DNA of 47,143 bases from Caldicoprobacter algeriensis (GTDB lineage Bacteria > Bacillota > Clostridia > Caldicoprobacterales > Caldicoprobacteraceae). Positions 7,921 to 15,958 of this stretch are shown here, in pieces. Each line of letters begins with the position of its first letter. Positions within the stretch are counted from its first letter, which is position 1. Both the position numbers and the translations under genes were made by a program. A model generated the notes under the pieces. The model was not told the origin of the DNA. It saw nothing but the letters and a program-made list of their open reading frames with translations, and did not search any database. The stretch is taken from assembly GCF_023838525.1 (NCBI RefSeq), contig NZ_JAHUQD010000020.1, positions 1 through 47,143 of the forward strand, in the 5' to 3' direction.

Positions 7921-8175
7921 TTATGTATGGATAAATGATGAAGCTCCTTTCTAGTAAAAATCAACAACATAAATCGAAAAGGAGCGTTTTGTTTATGGGC
8001 GTTTTACCAAAGGAAATATCAAGGGAAAATACATTTTTCAAGTATTCCCCAGAGATAACGAAACTGCCTGAAATTTTATAAAGGAAGTAGTTGATGTAGA
8101 GAAGGATGCTGTTACCAGAGTGAAGTAACACTTCAAACAACACCAGAAAGGAGCTAAAAGCTATCATACACAAAA
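7921..8175 (+). mobile_element. Short IS/MITE-like relic with inverted ends
   Basis: The left end (tatggataaatgatgaagct, then cctttct) and the right end read on the other strand (tgtatgatagcttttagct, then cctttct) are imperfect inverted repeats about 240 bp apart. The left part continues as gtttatgggcgttttaccaa, matching the minus strand of 1300-1380. It is therefore a shortened copy of the same element in opposite orientation, with its tip facing the ABC block. No transposase remains. Confidence 0.5.
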
Positions 8176-8310
8176 ATATTTACACTCCCGCAAAATACGT
8201 CAAGCTATGTGTCTTTTTAAACGGTATACCCAGATATACTAAAATACGCTTTTAGTGCTTTTTCTACTACCTGCTGGCAATGGAAGCGTATCATCAAATC
8301 CCATAGGCAA

Positions 8311-8751
8311 TCACCCAACCTCAATTACCCGGTATTCATCTTTTCCTATGAATATAAGCAGCGCTTGTTTTAAATCTTTTCTGCCTTGCAGGCCTTTGCT
8401 CTCACCATATCTCTTGAGCTGCTTCAACCCTTCTTCAATTATCCTGTCTATGCTGTTTCTTTCACCCTTTTTTATATATTTCAACTCGATTAACCACTCG
8501 TATTTTACATCCGGTATCCTTGCATCCCTTTCCAGATATATGTCTATATACCCTCCTTCTGTTTCCCTTTCGCTTACCGGCCTGTAAGCCTTGCTGTTCA
8601 CAAGGTAGATGATCAAAATCAATTTGATGTACTTTTCGTCGAAATTTATCATGTCCCTGTTTGACAAAGTCTTCAGCACGTTCTGGCTTATATATTCTAC
8701 GTACGGCTTTATCCTTCCTTTATATGCCATCTCCTCTATTGTCTTCCTCAA
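8311..8751 (-). pseudogene. PD-(D/E)XK nuclease domain, separated 3' part of the AAA protein
   Basis: A 146-residue C-terminal piece with the PD-(D/E)XK nuclease pattern (DUF1703-type): GYIDIYLERD supplies the acidic residue and WLIELKYIKKGE the E-x-K. It is the natural continuation of the ATPase at 8769-10007. Frame analysis shows the two join by a single -1 shift near 8780, within the A-rich run at LKKQPV. After the shift the reading becomes ASIDIDLNELRKTIEE with no gap. The listed ATG is only the first methionine after the break. A one-base deletion, a sequencing error or true frameshifting could each explain it. Confidence 0.75.
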
Positions 8752-8768
8752 CTCGTTTAGGTCAATAT

Positions 8769-10007
8769 CTATACTGGCTGTTTCTTTAAGTTATTTTCGA
8801 TATACTCCCACATCATTGCTTTAACTACATAATTGGGTATTTTCAAAAACAACCTCGTCTTTTCCTGCCTTTCTATGGTGAGCAACCCCATATAGAATAA
8901 CAGCGAAACAAAGTACTCCTCATCGTACATCCTGTCAAATGAAAATTTTGTCACTATCTCAGCTACTATCCCTTCATCTTTTATGATTTTTTCTAATAAT
9001 GACCTGTTCTGCTCATTCATTGTAAGCCTATTTAACCTTTCATAGTCTGTTTTCATGTTATCATCTATCAAATATTCCGGATATCCTCCTGTGCTTTTAT
9101 ACTGTCCCAAAAAATACAGAACCATATCGGGATTATAAACCCTAGTTTTAGCATTTTTATTGAATTTATAGCCATCGTACAACTCTCTCAGGTGGTGAAT
9201 CAGCTCATCTTTTTTCTCCACCCCTATCTCTTCTAATACCTTCACTACTTCTTCTTCCGTGAAGCCCAACATTTCATTCAAGCTTAAATCCATTGTAACG
9301 TTTAAAGCTATGTTAAACCCGCTTGTTAAATCGTCCAGCATTACCGGAGATATCCCTGTTATGAGCATTCTGTCTATTACCGTTTCCGTCCCTATCTTAA
9401 GAGTTTCGTAAAAATCCCTTACAAAACCTGATGCCCTGATTATTTCCTTGTAAAATTCACTGTCACCCTGGGCTATTATGTCATTGGCAAAGTGGTCGTA
9501 TTCATCTATAATCAGGTATATCTTTTGCCCTACTTTCTTTACTTCATTTACCAGCTGACTAACTATTGACTTTATATCCGGGCTTTTGTAGATACGTTGT
9601 TTTATCTGTTCTATATCATTAAATATATTTCGGTAATCATCCAAAAAACCACACATTGCATCAATCAGATTTTGTTTAAACGATATCTCCAACCTGTCCC
9701 TATTGCTTGTATCCAAGCCCGAAAAATCCAGCCTGAATATCATATAGCTGTTCCTCATCTTAGTGGGGTTCTTCCCTATGTAGAGGTCACCAAACAGCCT
9801 ATCGAAATCTTTCTTGCTGTTTATATCATAATAATGCTTAAGCGTAGAAAGAAAGAGGCTTTTCCCAAACCTTCTTGGCCTTATAAAGAACAGGTATTTA
9901 CCGCTCATGTTCTCTATCTTCTCTATATACATCGTCTTATCGACATACAGATATCCTTCTTCTCGCATGGCCTTAAAATTGGACATACCATAATGTATCT
10001 TCTTCAT
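8769..10007 (-). CDS. AAA-family ATPase, 5' part of AAA/PD-(D/E)XK protein (frameshifted)
   Basis: 412 residues of the AAA-ATPase-like (PF09820-type) family, common in anaerobic thermophiles and Bacteroidetes. It starts MKKIHYGMSNFKAMREEGY, with VDKTMYIEKIE, Walker A-like FIRPRRFGKSLFLSTL near residue 40, Walker B LIIDEYDHFAN and a sensor-like LITGISPVMLDD. Intact relatives carry a C-terminal PD-(D/E)XK nuclease, and here that domain is in another frame at 8311-8751. The biological role is unknown, though proposed links include mobile DNA and stress. The ATG overlaps the stop of the PIN fragment upstream (ATGA), so the gene may have been coupled to that transcript. Confidence 0.8.
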   Translation of the reverse strand: MKKIHYGMSNFKAMREEGYLYVDKTMYIEKIENMSGKYLFFIRPRRFGKSLFLSTLKHYYDINSKKDFDRLFGDLYIGKNPTKMRNSYMIFRLDFSGLDTSNRDRLEISFKQNLIDAMCGFLDDYRNIFNDIEQIKQRIYKSPDIKSIVSQLVNEVKKVGQKIYLIIDEYDHFANDIIAQGDSEFYKEIIRASGFVRDFYETLKIGTETVIDRMLITGISPVMLDDLTSGFNIALNVTMDLSLNEMLGFTEEEVVKVLEEIGVEKKDELIHHLRELYDGYKFNKNAKTRVYNPDMVLYFLGQYKSTGGYPEYLIDDNMKTDYERLNRLTMNEQNRSLLEKIIKDEGIVAEIVTKFSFDRMYDEEYFVSLLFYMGLLTIERQEKTRLFLKIPNYVVKAMMWEYIENNLKKQPV

Positions 10008-10123
10008 GCTATCCTCTCCATCATATCCCTAACCATAATCAACATCTTATTGACAGCCTTAAAAAATGGTTGGCTGTGAAGCAAAAAATCAAGAGAGATG
10101 TTTGTATCAAGTAATACTGTCAT
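10004..10123 (-). pseudogene. PIN-domain toxin, truncated to 39 residues
   Basis: Starting at an ATG 16 bp inside the end of the Phd-like antitoxin gene, the frame reads MTVLLDTNISLDFLLHSQPF and then FKAVNKMLIM before losing similarity and stopping. LLDTN..LDFLL is the first strand and first catalytic aspartate of PIN ribonucleases, which are normally about 130 residues. The remaining active-site acids are gone, so no toxin activity is expected. The same start-overlap arrangement is seen in the intact pair at 19440-20079. Confidence 0.7.
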
Positions 10124-10367
10124 ATTTATTTAACCTCTCTTTTCTCATGACATCTAAATCAATATCTTCAGTAACCGGTTCACTCTGTTTTATCATATCT
10201 AATAGCCTGCTGTAAGCAATTTCTTTTTCATTTTTTGATACTGATGTAAGTTTTGCAACAGCTTTACCTTTTCTTAAAATCAGAATATCTTCTTTCTCTG
10301 AAAGCTTTATATATTCCCCGACATTGTTTTTAAACTCCGTTGCACTAACCTGGATCACATTGTCCAC
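10107..10367 (-). CDS. Phd/YefM-family antitoxin
   Basis: An 86-residue antitoxin. The N-terminal DNA-binding fold reads VIQVSATEFKNNVGEYIKLS, then EDILILRKGKAVAKLTSV, as in Phd/YefM proteins. The charged C-terminus (TEDIDLDVMRKERLNKYDSI) would bind and block the toxin and resembles the tail of the antitoxin at 19440 (RQIREERIGRYENPN). Its own toxin is cut short (10004-10123), so it is an orphan that may still autoregulate or neutralise related PIN toxins. A promoter-bearing sequence upstream (10387-10446) is repeated before the MNT gene. Confidence 0.88.
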   Translation of the reverse strand: MDNVIQVSATEFKNNVGEYIKLSEKEDILILRKGKAVAKLTSVSKNEKEIAYSRLLDMIKQSEPVTEDIDLDVMRKERLNKYDSIT

Positions 10368-10502
10368 TTCTTCCGACTAATATTCTGGCCTATAAAATTA
10401 TTATAACTTATATTGGCTATTCTGTATACTGCTCAATCTAGCCACTTTAAGAAAATTAAAATATCTACAAGCTTTCAGCAGAACAATCACCTGCTCAATA
10501 AT

Positions 10503-11420
10503 CTAGAAATCAAAACAAAGCTTTATCCTTTTATTAACCTCTTCTACATCGAAATCCCCATATCCCTGGCTTTCTGCCCAGGCCAGCATATCTCTATGCT
10601 CTGGATGTTCCTTGTCGTTTATAATTTCTAGAAATTCCTCATAGCCCCATTTTCCTCCCACATCCTCTGGCGGAGCATTACCTTCACCATCTATACAGAT
10701 AGGGTAATTTTTATCATAATTCTCTATTACCTCTTCCACATCAATATATATCTCCCAGTTATCACCAAAATCATACCTGTATTTAAATTTCCTGTGCCTT
10801 GGAATGTACTCCAAAAGGTCCACTTCTTTTACATGTCTAAACCCGACATCATTAAAGGGGGGTAGATACCCCTCCTCTCGAAAGCCATAGTCATCCTCTT
10901 CGTCGCAGTAAAGAGTGAGCAATGGCTTGATGCCTTCTCTGTGATATAAAGGATGGGTTTTCCAATGCCTTTCATCAGGGCTTAAAAACTGATAGACAGT
11001 ATCATCGCATACATAGAACTCATGTAGATGATAGTCCACCCAGTAGAAGGCCTTTTGAATGACTTTATGCAAATCATAAAAGCTATAGGTAAGCGGTATT
11101 ATTATCCTGCGCCACACGTTTTGTTTTTCAAGGTCAAGGGTTAGTTTGAGCACCGCAGCCCTGCAGCCGAATATATTCCCGCCAAACAACGCCTCCAGGT
11201 CCTTGTACAATTCAATGTGGGAACATACATATTCGCCCTTTTGATTCTTATACGGGCGCCTGCTTGCGTGTAAACTCAAAAATTTTTGTACTGCAGACTG
11301 TGGAAAACTCCCGTCATCAATCATATATACCTCTTCGCAGGCTGCTCTCATCTTTGCAACCGATAACCTGTCCTTTGTTTTTGTATAGATTATTTCGCCG
11401 GCACAGCAATAGGTATACAC
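10503..11420 (-). CDS. Plasmid pRiA4b ORF-3-like protein
   Basis: Up to 305 residues. The C-terminal two thirds match the PF07929 (pRiA4b ORF-3/IS1096 TnpR-like) fold: VLKLTLDLEKQNVWRRIIIP, FYDLHKVIQKAFYWVDYHLHEF, YRYDFGDNWEIYIDVEEV and PPEDVGGKWGYEEFLEIIND. Function is unknown, and the family is often carried by mobile or accessory DNA. The first about 25 residues (MYTYCCAGEIIY...) are the other frame of the truncated PIN gene upstream, so the natural start is probably lost or lies at a later Met such as the one in KMRAACEEVYMI. The gene may therefore be a 5'-fused but readable remnant. Confidence 0.75.
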   Translation of the reverse strand: MYTYCCAGEIIYTKTKDRLSVAKMRAACEEVYMIDDGSFPQSAVQKFLSLHASRRPYKNQKGEYVCSHIELYKDLEALFGGNIFGCRAAVLKLTLDLEKQNVWRRIIIPLTYSFYDLHKVIQKAFYWVDYHLHEFYVCDDTVYQFLSPDERHWKTHPLYHREGIKPLLTLYCDEEDDYGFREEGYLPPFNDVGFRHVKEVDLLEYIPRHRKFKYRYDFGDNWEIYIDVEEVIENYDKNYPICIDGEGNAPPEDVGGKWGYEEFLEIINDKEHPEHRDMLAWAESQGYGDFDVEEVNKRIKLCFDF

Positions 11421-11518
11421 AAATCTTTATTTTCTAACAACACCGCGGCTTTGTCTGCTAATTCCTCTACATCATTTAACAGATATCGTAAAACCACATT
11501 GGCATCAACTAGATTCAT
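11390..11518 (-). pseudogene. Second truncated PIN-domain toxin (42 residues)
   Basis: The frame starts inside the last codons of the upstream antitoxin and reads MNLVDANVVLRYLLNDVEE, then LADKAAVLLENKDLCIPIAV, then stops after three more residues. This is the N-terminus of a VapC-type PIN ribonuclease with its first aspartate (VDAN). Relatives continue for about 90 more residues. The break coincides with the start of the pRiA4b-like reading frame, marking a recombination junction near 11400. Confidence 0.7.
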
Positions 11519-11756
11519 GTTTTTCTATCACCGCTTTCGCCCATGCAGTATTTTCTAAACTTTGAAGTTCCTTATTTCTGTATTTCTGCAGTAACCCTCT
11601 AGCCTTTTTAGCCTTATGAACTGAAAAATTATCTTCGTTATCTACATTATCATAAGGCAAAATAATAATTTCTACCTTCTTATTTTTCAAATGCTCTGGT
11701 ATTTCAATAATATCCGCTAAAACGTTACTATTAACTACCTTTCTAACAAAATCCAT
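11505..11756 (-). CDS. Antitoxin of a VapBC-like pair
   Basis: An 83-residue protein (MDFVRKVVNSNVLADIIEIP, then a region rich in I, K and E, ending WAKAVIEKHESS). It lies directly upstream of the PIN fragment with a 14-bp overlap, the usual antitoxin-toxin layout. The N-terminal VNSNVLADIIEIPEHLKNKK resembles the short strand-forming N-terminus of small Firmicute antitoxins, but I cannot name the family. The function rests mainly on context. Its toxin is truncated. Confidence 0.6.
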   Translation of the reverse strand: MDFVRKVVNSNVLADIIEIPEHLKNKKVEIIILPYDNVDNEDNFSVHKAKKARGLLQKYRNKELQSLENTAWAKAVIEKHESS

Positions 11757-11985
11757 AGTTCACCACCTTCCATAACCTTTCATAAATATTATACCATATT
11801 AATACGAAATGATAACATATCCCATCCATAAATATCCAAAATAAAAGATATCACTTCAGTGGCAATGTTGTGCAGCTTTACAAAGCATTTCTAATTCACC
11901 ATCATACTTTTTCTTAAAAAGTGTTGCATTTAATATTACAATTCAGGTATACAGGATATGATGCTCCATTTGATGCTTGCAGTTA

Positions 11986-12060
11986 TTGTGTTTTGGGAAA
12001 AAATAGTATATAATAGTCTTACCCGCAAATGGCCAGGAAATGCCTGGTGGCCGGGAGGAG
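11986..12060 (+). promoter_or_regulatory. Promoter and structured leader upstream of comK-like gene
   Basis: TTGTGT (11986-11991) and TATAAT (12010-12015) with an 18-bp spacer form a good sigma-A promoter. Just downstream, 12034-12048 forms a CCAGG/CCTGG hairpin inside GGCC...GGCC, followed by a GC-rich gggaggagcgagcg. Transcription would cross about 440 nt of leader before the TTG start at 12466. I do not recognise a known riboswitch, so it could equally be a free small RNA. Confidence 0.45.
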
Positions 12061-12465
12061 CGAGCGCTTTTATAAAACCTTCATTGCCTGTCCATCCGCA
12101 AAACAACAAAAACCGCAAAACAACAAGGAACTGGACGCTTAAAAGCAGCATTATAAAACACAGCTAACGACAATACAGCCAATCACAAGGCTGTCCCTAC
12201 CAAAGATGAGCAGCTCATTCCAATGCACATCCGTAAACTTAAAAAAGACACACCCGATAAACACCGGGCATGACATGACAATTAAAATATATAAATCCGT
12301 TTTCCTTCTAGTTCTATATTATGTACCATGCCCGACCATAAATACCAGTTTTAATAAAATTCATTAAATGGCCATATGTTTTACATGCTTGTCCACATTT
12401 TTACATTTATGTTGTTTTATGTATCTGGCATGGCATGTTAAACCTTTGAAAGGGAGGAGGATAGC
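12061..12465 (+). other. Long untranslated leader or gap before comK-like gene
   Basis: No reliable coding frame is present. Visible elements are a small hairpin ACAGCC/GGCTGT near 12173-12192, and a long-range pair CGGGCATG (about 12266-12273) with CATGCCCG (about 12329-12336) that could fold across an AT-rich loop. A strong ribosome site GGGAGGAGG ends the gap at 12452-12460. Short open frames on both strands at 11936-12167 show no family features. Confidence 0.4.
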
Positions 12466-13071
12466 TTGAGGAAGCGAGAGAATTATCTTGAAGAAGGGAT
12501 AAGCGCCGTGCTCCCGGTTTACACCGAAGGCGTGGGGGATACCACCGTACTCATCAACCAGAAGGGCGAAAAAAGGGTGATATACAAAAAGATGAAGGCG
12601 GTGCTGAAGGGCATAGCATCCAGCCTGTCGTACGACCTTGTAGAGCTCAGGAAAAAGTACGGGGAAATCATAGACCAGAAGGTCAAAATACCCATACCGC
12701 TGCAGCACGACCTGATACTGATGCCCGTCGTGGTAAGGCAGCCCCTCGTCCAGGGGGACGAGACATACGGGTATATAAACTACCGGTGCATAGACCAAAT
12801 AATAAGGGAAGGCAAGTACTGCAGGGTGATCCTCAAAAACGGTATCGAGATACAGCTACTGCAGTCATACAGCACCACCCAGAAGAACATATTAAACGCC
12901 CAGCTGGTTGAAAAGCACTTCCTTGAAAACAACTACAAAGGCATCGAAAAGATAAGCTCCCTTCAGGAGCTTAACCAGGAACTGCACTGCCCCGCAACCC
13001 GGGGCGATATCGTGGTGCTGTACGAGCATATAAAGAAGCTTATTGAGATGCTGGAGTCAAATTTAAAGTGA
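12466..13071 (+). CDS. ComK-like competence regulator family protein
   Basis: A 201-residue protein starting at TTG, 5 bp after GGGAGGAGG. Its overall plan follows the ComK family: an early AVLPVYTEG strand, then KIPIPLQHDLILMPVVVRQP, then GYINYRCIDQI, then a strand pair VILKNGIEIQLLQSYSTTQK leading to a helix. This matches ComK's kPPI...iFFPT.S...C.WI..hhV and v.F.nG....l..SYn.....R topology. In Bacillus ComK is the master activator of DNA-uptake genes. Roles in Clostridia are unclear. Codon use here is more GC-rich than in the neighbouring genes. Family assignment is by pattern, not search. Confidence 0.5.
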   Translation: MRKRENYLEEGISAVLPVYTEGVGDTTVLINQKGEKRVIYKKMKAVLKGIASSLSYDLVELRKKYGEIIDQKVKIPIPLQHDLILMPVVVRQPLVQGDETYGYINYRCIDQIIREGKYCRVILKNGIEIQLLQSYSTTQKNILNAQLVEKHFLENNYKGIEKISSLQELNQELHCPATRGDIVVLYEHIKKLIEMLESNLK

Positions 13072-13082
13072 TTTTAAACAAT

Positions 13083-13152
13083 TTCCGGGGGGATATATTT
13101 CCTCCTTCAAAATATATTTCTCCTTCAAAAGAAAAATGTATCCCCCCGGGAA
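13083..13152 (+). terminator. Long GC-rich hairpin after the comK-like gene
   Basis: Arms TTCCGGGGGGATA (13083-13095) and its near complement at 13139-13152 pair over 13 bp with one bulged C. The loop is an almost perfect tandem repeat (13093-13111 and 13112-13129). It follows the stop codon by 13 bp and probably ends transcription, although no U-run follows. The tandem repeat in the loop is unusual. Confidence 0.5.
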
Positions 13153-13272
13153 CTGCGATTCCTATTTAAGGAAGTATTGTAAACTAATTGATATAGACTG
13201 CTCAATCCACTGTATATTACGTCATACTAAGTTCTCGTTCCTTTATGTTATACACCAAGCAATAATCCCGGT

Positions 13273-13716
13273 TTATCTTCCCGCTTTATCTTCCGTCAAC
13301 ATCATGATGCCTTTTTCGTTTGGAACCCTGCGTATGTCTGTATCCTCTATCTCCTGTATCACGATTTCACCGAGATACAATATCCTGCATCCCTCTTCCA
13401 GGTGTCCACCATAGGCCTTTTCCTTATCGGACACCACCATATGAAGATGTGGACAGCCATCTGCGATTATGCCTTGTAGGGATAAAAGTTCCAAAGGCTG
13501 ATTCTCCCATGATGCAAAATACTCCTGCGGTGGATACCCGGTAGTGGTAACCATGTGCATAACACATCGATCCAAAGTTCCAATGCCAGATACGACTACG
13601 CCATGTCGAATGTTTTTCTCCTTTATTAGCTGGCAAATCGATTCCAAAACATAATCTCCCTGATCCAGCCTAAGTATATGGACCTTTCCCTTATTTGCGG
13701 CAACAAAGGCTTCCAT
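13273..13716 (-). CDS. PPC/DUF296-domain protein
   Basis: A 147-residue single-domain protein of the PPC (plants and prokaryotes conserved, DUF296) family. Visible family blocks are VHILRLDQGDYVLESICQLI, GVVVSGIGTLDRCVMHMVTT, LELLSLQGIIADGCPHLHMV and YGGHLEEGCRILYLGEIVI. Bacterial members form trimers with a metal-like histidine site (HLHMV, GGHL), but their reaction is not established. It follows the ADP-ribosylglycohydrolase gene on the same strand after 263 bp and may share the transporter operon's job in handling a nucleoside-type or sugar compound. That link is inferred from position. Confidence 0.85.
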   Translation of the reverse strand: MEAFVAANKGKVHILRLDQGDYVLESICQLIKEKNIRHGVVVSGIGTLDRCVMHMVTTTGYPPQEYFASWENQPLELLSLQGIIADGCPHLHMVVSDKEKAYGGHLEEGCRILYLGEIVIQEIEDTDIRRVPNEKGIMMLTEDKAGR

Positions 13717-13979
13717 CTCTTCGACCCCCTTTTCAAAGTAGCAACTGTTAAACTGATAAACTTAAGTATACGAATAATGCGCATCACAGCAGCGGGTTAT
13801 ATCGCAAATGGCGGTGACGCAGGGTTTATCATGGGTTATACATAGTGTAGAAAGCGTTAATAGTCAAGCAGTTTTCACCTGGCCTCGCAGCATACCTTCA
13901 ACCTGCGACATCATTCTGCAACATCCTTGCTCAAACATCATTACCAGAAACAAAATCACAAATAAGACTGCTCACTTCA
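13717..13979. other. Gap between ADP-ribosylglycohydrolase and PPC genes
   Basis: 263 bp without a usable frame. No clear promoter or hairpin was seen. It may hold a weak internal promoter for the PPC gene. Confidence 0.3.
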
Positions 13980-15056
13980 TCAATAATCCATAATCTCCAC
14001 GTACTTCCTGAGCTTATTTACCCTGTTTAGCCATGCGTTATACAGCCCATCGGCGGTTTCCCGCAAGGTCCGTTGGGAGTTGGTGTACTTGTTCACGCTG
14101 GTTGCATAGTCCACCTGGTCTATATACTCCTGAGGCAGGGAGCTTGCACCGGTTAAAGCACCGGAAATGCCAGCTGCTATGGCAGCTATACAATCGGTAT
14201 CTCTCCCCATGTTCACCGCGGCGATCATCGCATCCTTTGTGTCTCCGTTTACCATTCGGAATATGCATACGGCTTTGGTCACCACCTCATTGGCATAGCT
14301 GGCTGCATAGGGCATACCACGGCCATTGTATACGCTGTCAAACGCCTTCCGCAGCTCTCGAAAATCTTTGCAGCCTGCAGTGCGCTTGAGTTCCCTGTCC
14401 AATTCGCGCAGCACTATATCCGGGTGGCAGTAATCGTATATGGCCCCCAGCACGCTGTCCACCGTAGCATCAGGCCGGGTGGCTGCAGCAATGGCCACAC
14501 CGGTCACAACAGCCCATTGCAATCCCCTGCTGTTGGTGGTCTGATACAGCTGCCCCACCTCCAGCACATCCTCTTTGGCCGCCTCCATATCCCCTGCGTT
14601 GATAAGGCCTATGGGGTGACATGAACGCGCAAAGCTATTCAAGCCCGAATAATCGCAGTAGCGCCCTATATCCCTTGCAGGTATCCCGCTTTTGGCCATT
14701 GCGAGCAGTGTAGCTTCAAAAGGCTCAGATACCATCCCCACCGATTCCGGCTTAATGTATTTAATCCAAGCGTTCTTTACGTCTTCGGCATTGACTCGAT
14801 CGCCCTTTTCTATAATAGCGGTAATCATCAATTTCTGCCTTTCTATGCCATCTTCGGTAGTACCGGGCTCCCGGACCCATCCATTGTTGTAGTGCTCATA
14901 CGGCAGCAGTCGATCCAGAGTACCATACTTCTCCTCTATCATCTCATACGTCCACCCTTCCACCGGCGCTCCCATAGCTGAACCGATATGCGCACCGGCA
15001 ATACACCCAAAGAATTTCTCACGCAAACTGACCTTATTCCCCATCTTCAGACACAC
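13980..15056 (-). CDS. ADP-ribosylglycohydrolase family protein
   Basis: A 358-residue member of the DraG/ARH family, which removes ADP-ribose or cleaves related N-glycosides using two magnesium ions. Family marks are GCIAGAHIGSAMGAPVEGWT at the start, the first metal loop PGTTEDGIERQKL, in which the usual T-D-D-T motif has become T-T-E-D, and the second loop NMGRDTDCIAAIAAGISGAL, matching G-x-D-T-D. It is directly downstream of a sugar-type ABC transporter, a combination that suggests intracellular cleavage of an imported glycoside or nucleoside rather than protein de-ADP-ribosylation. The 54-bp gap to the permease gene supports one operon. Confidence 0.88.
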   Translation of the reverse strand: MCLKMGNKVSLREKFFGCIAGAHIGSAMGAPVEGWTYEMIEEKYGTLDRLLPYEHYNNGWVREPGTTEDGIERQKLMITAIIEKGDRVNAEDVKNAWIKYIKPESVGMVSEPFEATLLAMAKSGIPARDIGRYCDYSGLNSFARSCHPIGLINAGDMEAAKEDVLEVGQLYQTTNSRGLQWAVVTGVAIAAATRPDATVDSVLGAIYDYCHPDIVLRELDRELKRTAGCKDFRELRKAFDSVYNGRGMPYAASYANEVVTKAVCIFRMVNGDTKDAMIAAVNMGRDTDCIAAIAAGISGALTGASSLPQEYIDQVDYATSVNKYTNSQRTLRETADGLYNAWLNRVNKLRKYVEIMDY

Positions 15057-15110
15057 CCTTTCTTTTAATTTTTATATTGAAAAATATAACCTAGATTAGA
15101 AAAATATAAC

Positions 15111-15944
15111 TCAACCTTTTACACCACCAAATGTGATACCCTGGATAAAGGATTTCTGTACAAAAAAGTAGAGAAGGATTATAGGCAGTGCCACCAGGAC
15201 TGAAGCCGCCATCAGCTGATTCCATATGGTATTGTATGCCTGTTTAAACTGCTGCAGACCCAGCTGTAAAGTGTACTTCGCCTCATCATTGAGGTATATC
15301 AAAGGGCCAATGAAGTCATTCCACGAGTTCATGAATTGAAACAGAGCAACGGTGAGGATAGCCGGCTGAACCAGCGGAAGCATAATTTTAAAATATATGC
15401 CGAATTCACTGCAGCCATCAATCCTTGCCGCGTCCTCCAAATCTCTTGGAAGCTGCTTAAAAAACTGACGCATCAGAAAGATAAAAAATGGTACACCAAA
15501 GCAAGGAGGCAATATCAAAGGCAAAAAAGTCCCGACCAGGTCCAACTTTGAAAATATGATAAAAAGCGGTACCATGGTAACCTGCGAAGGTATCATCATT
15601 ACGGCCAGGGTGATGATGAAAAGCAGCTCTCTCCCTTTCCATTTAATCCTCGCCAAGCTATAGCCTGTAAGAGGCGTGGATATTACAGCACCGGCTGTCG
15701 CTAAAGATGCGACAATTAATGTGTTCTTCATATAAGTAAAAAACGGGACGACGGTAACGGCGCGGTAGTAGTTTTCCCATGCTATAGGGTTGGGTATCCA
15801 TACAGGTGGAGAAACAAACAGCTGGGTATCGGGCTTTAAAGATGTAGACACCATCCATATAAAAGGCAACAGGAAAACCGCTCCAGCGACAATCAGCACT
15901 ATATACGTAAGTATAATCGGATACTTCTTTCTTATAACGTTCAC
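15111..15944 (-). CDS. Carbohydrate ABC transporter permease (MalG/UgpE type)
   Basis: A 277-residue inner-membrane permease of the CUT1 family with six expected membrane segments (ILTYIVLIVAGAVFLLPFIW first). The ATPase-contact EAA loop is clear: DLEDAARIDGCSEFGIYFKI, then MLPLVQPAI. The C-terminus FVQKSFIQGITFGGVKG is the standard ending. It lies 14 bp after the companion permease. No ATPase gene is present in the operon, which is normal for CUT1 systems served by a shared MsmX-type ATPase encoded elsewhere. Confidence 0.95.
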   Translation of the reverse strand: MNVIRKKYPIILTYIVLIVAGAVFLLPFIWMVSTSLKPDTQLFVSPPVWIPNPIAWENYYRAVTVVPFFTYMKNTLIVASLATAGAVISTPLTGYSLARIKWKGRELLFIITLAVMMIPSQVTMVPLFIIFSKLDLVGTFLPLILPPCFGVPFFIFLMRQFFKQLPRDLEDAARIDGCSEFGIYFKIMLPLVQPAILTVALFQFMNSWNDFIGPLIYLNDEAKYTLQLGLQQFKQAYNTIWNQLMAASVLVALPIILLYFFVQKSFIQGITFGGVKG

Positions 15945-15958
15945 AGTCCATGCCCCCT

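Noticed and set aside
11936-12167. Overlapping short frames on both strands in the ComK leader
   Set aside because: They lack ribosome sites and known motifs. A promoter and structured RNA explain the region better.
12364-12798. Minus-strand 144-residue frame opposite the ComK-like gene
   Set aside because: The opposite strand has a strong ribosome site and a ComK-like fold. This frame shows no family motifs.
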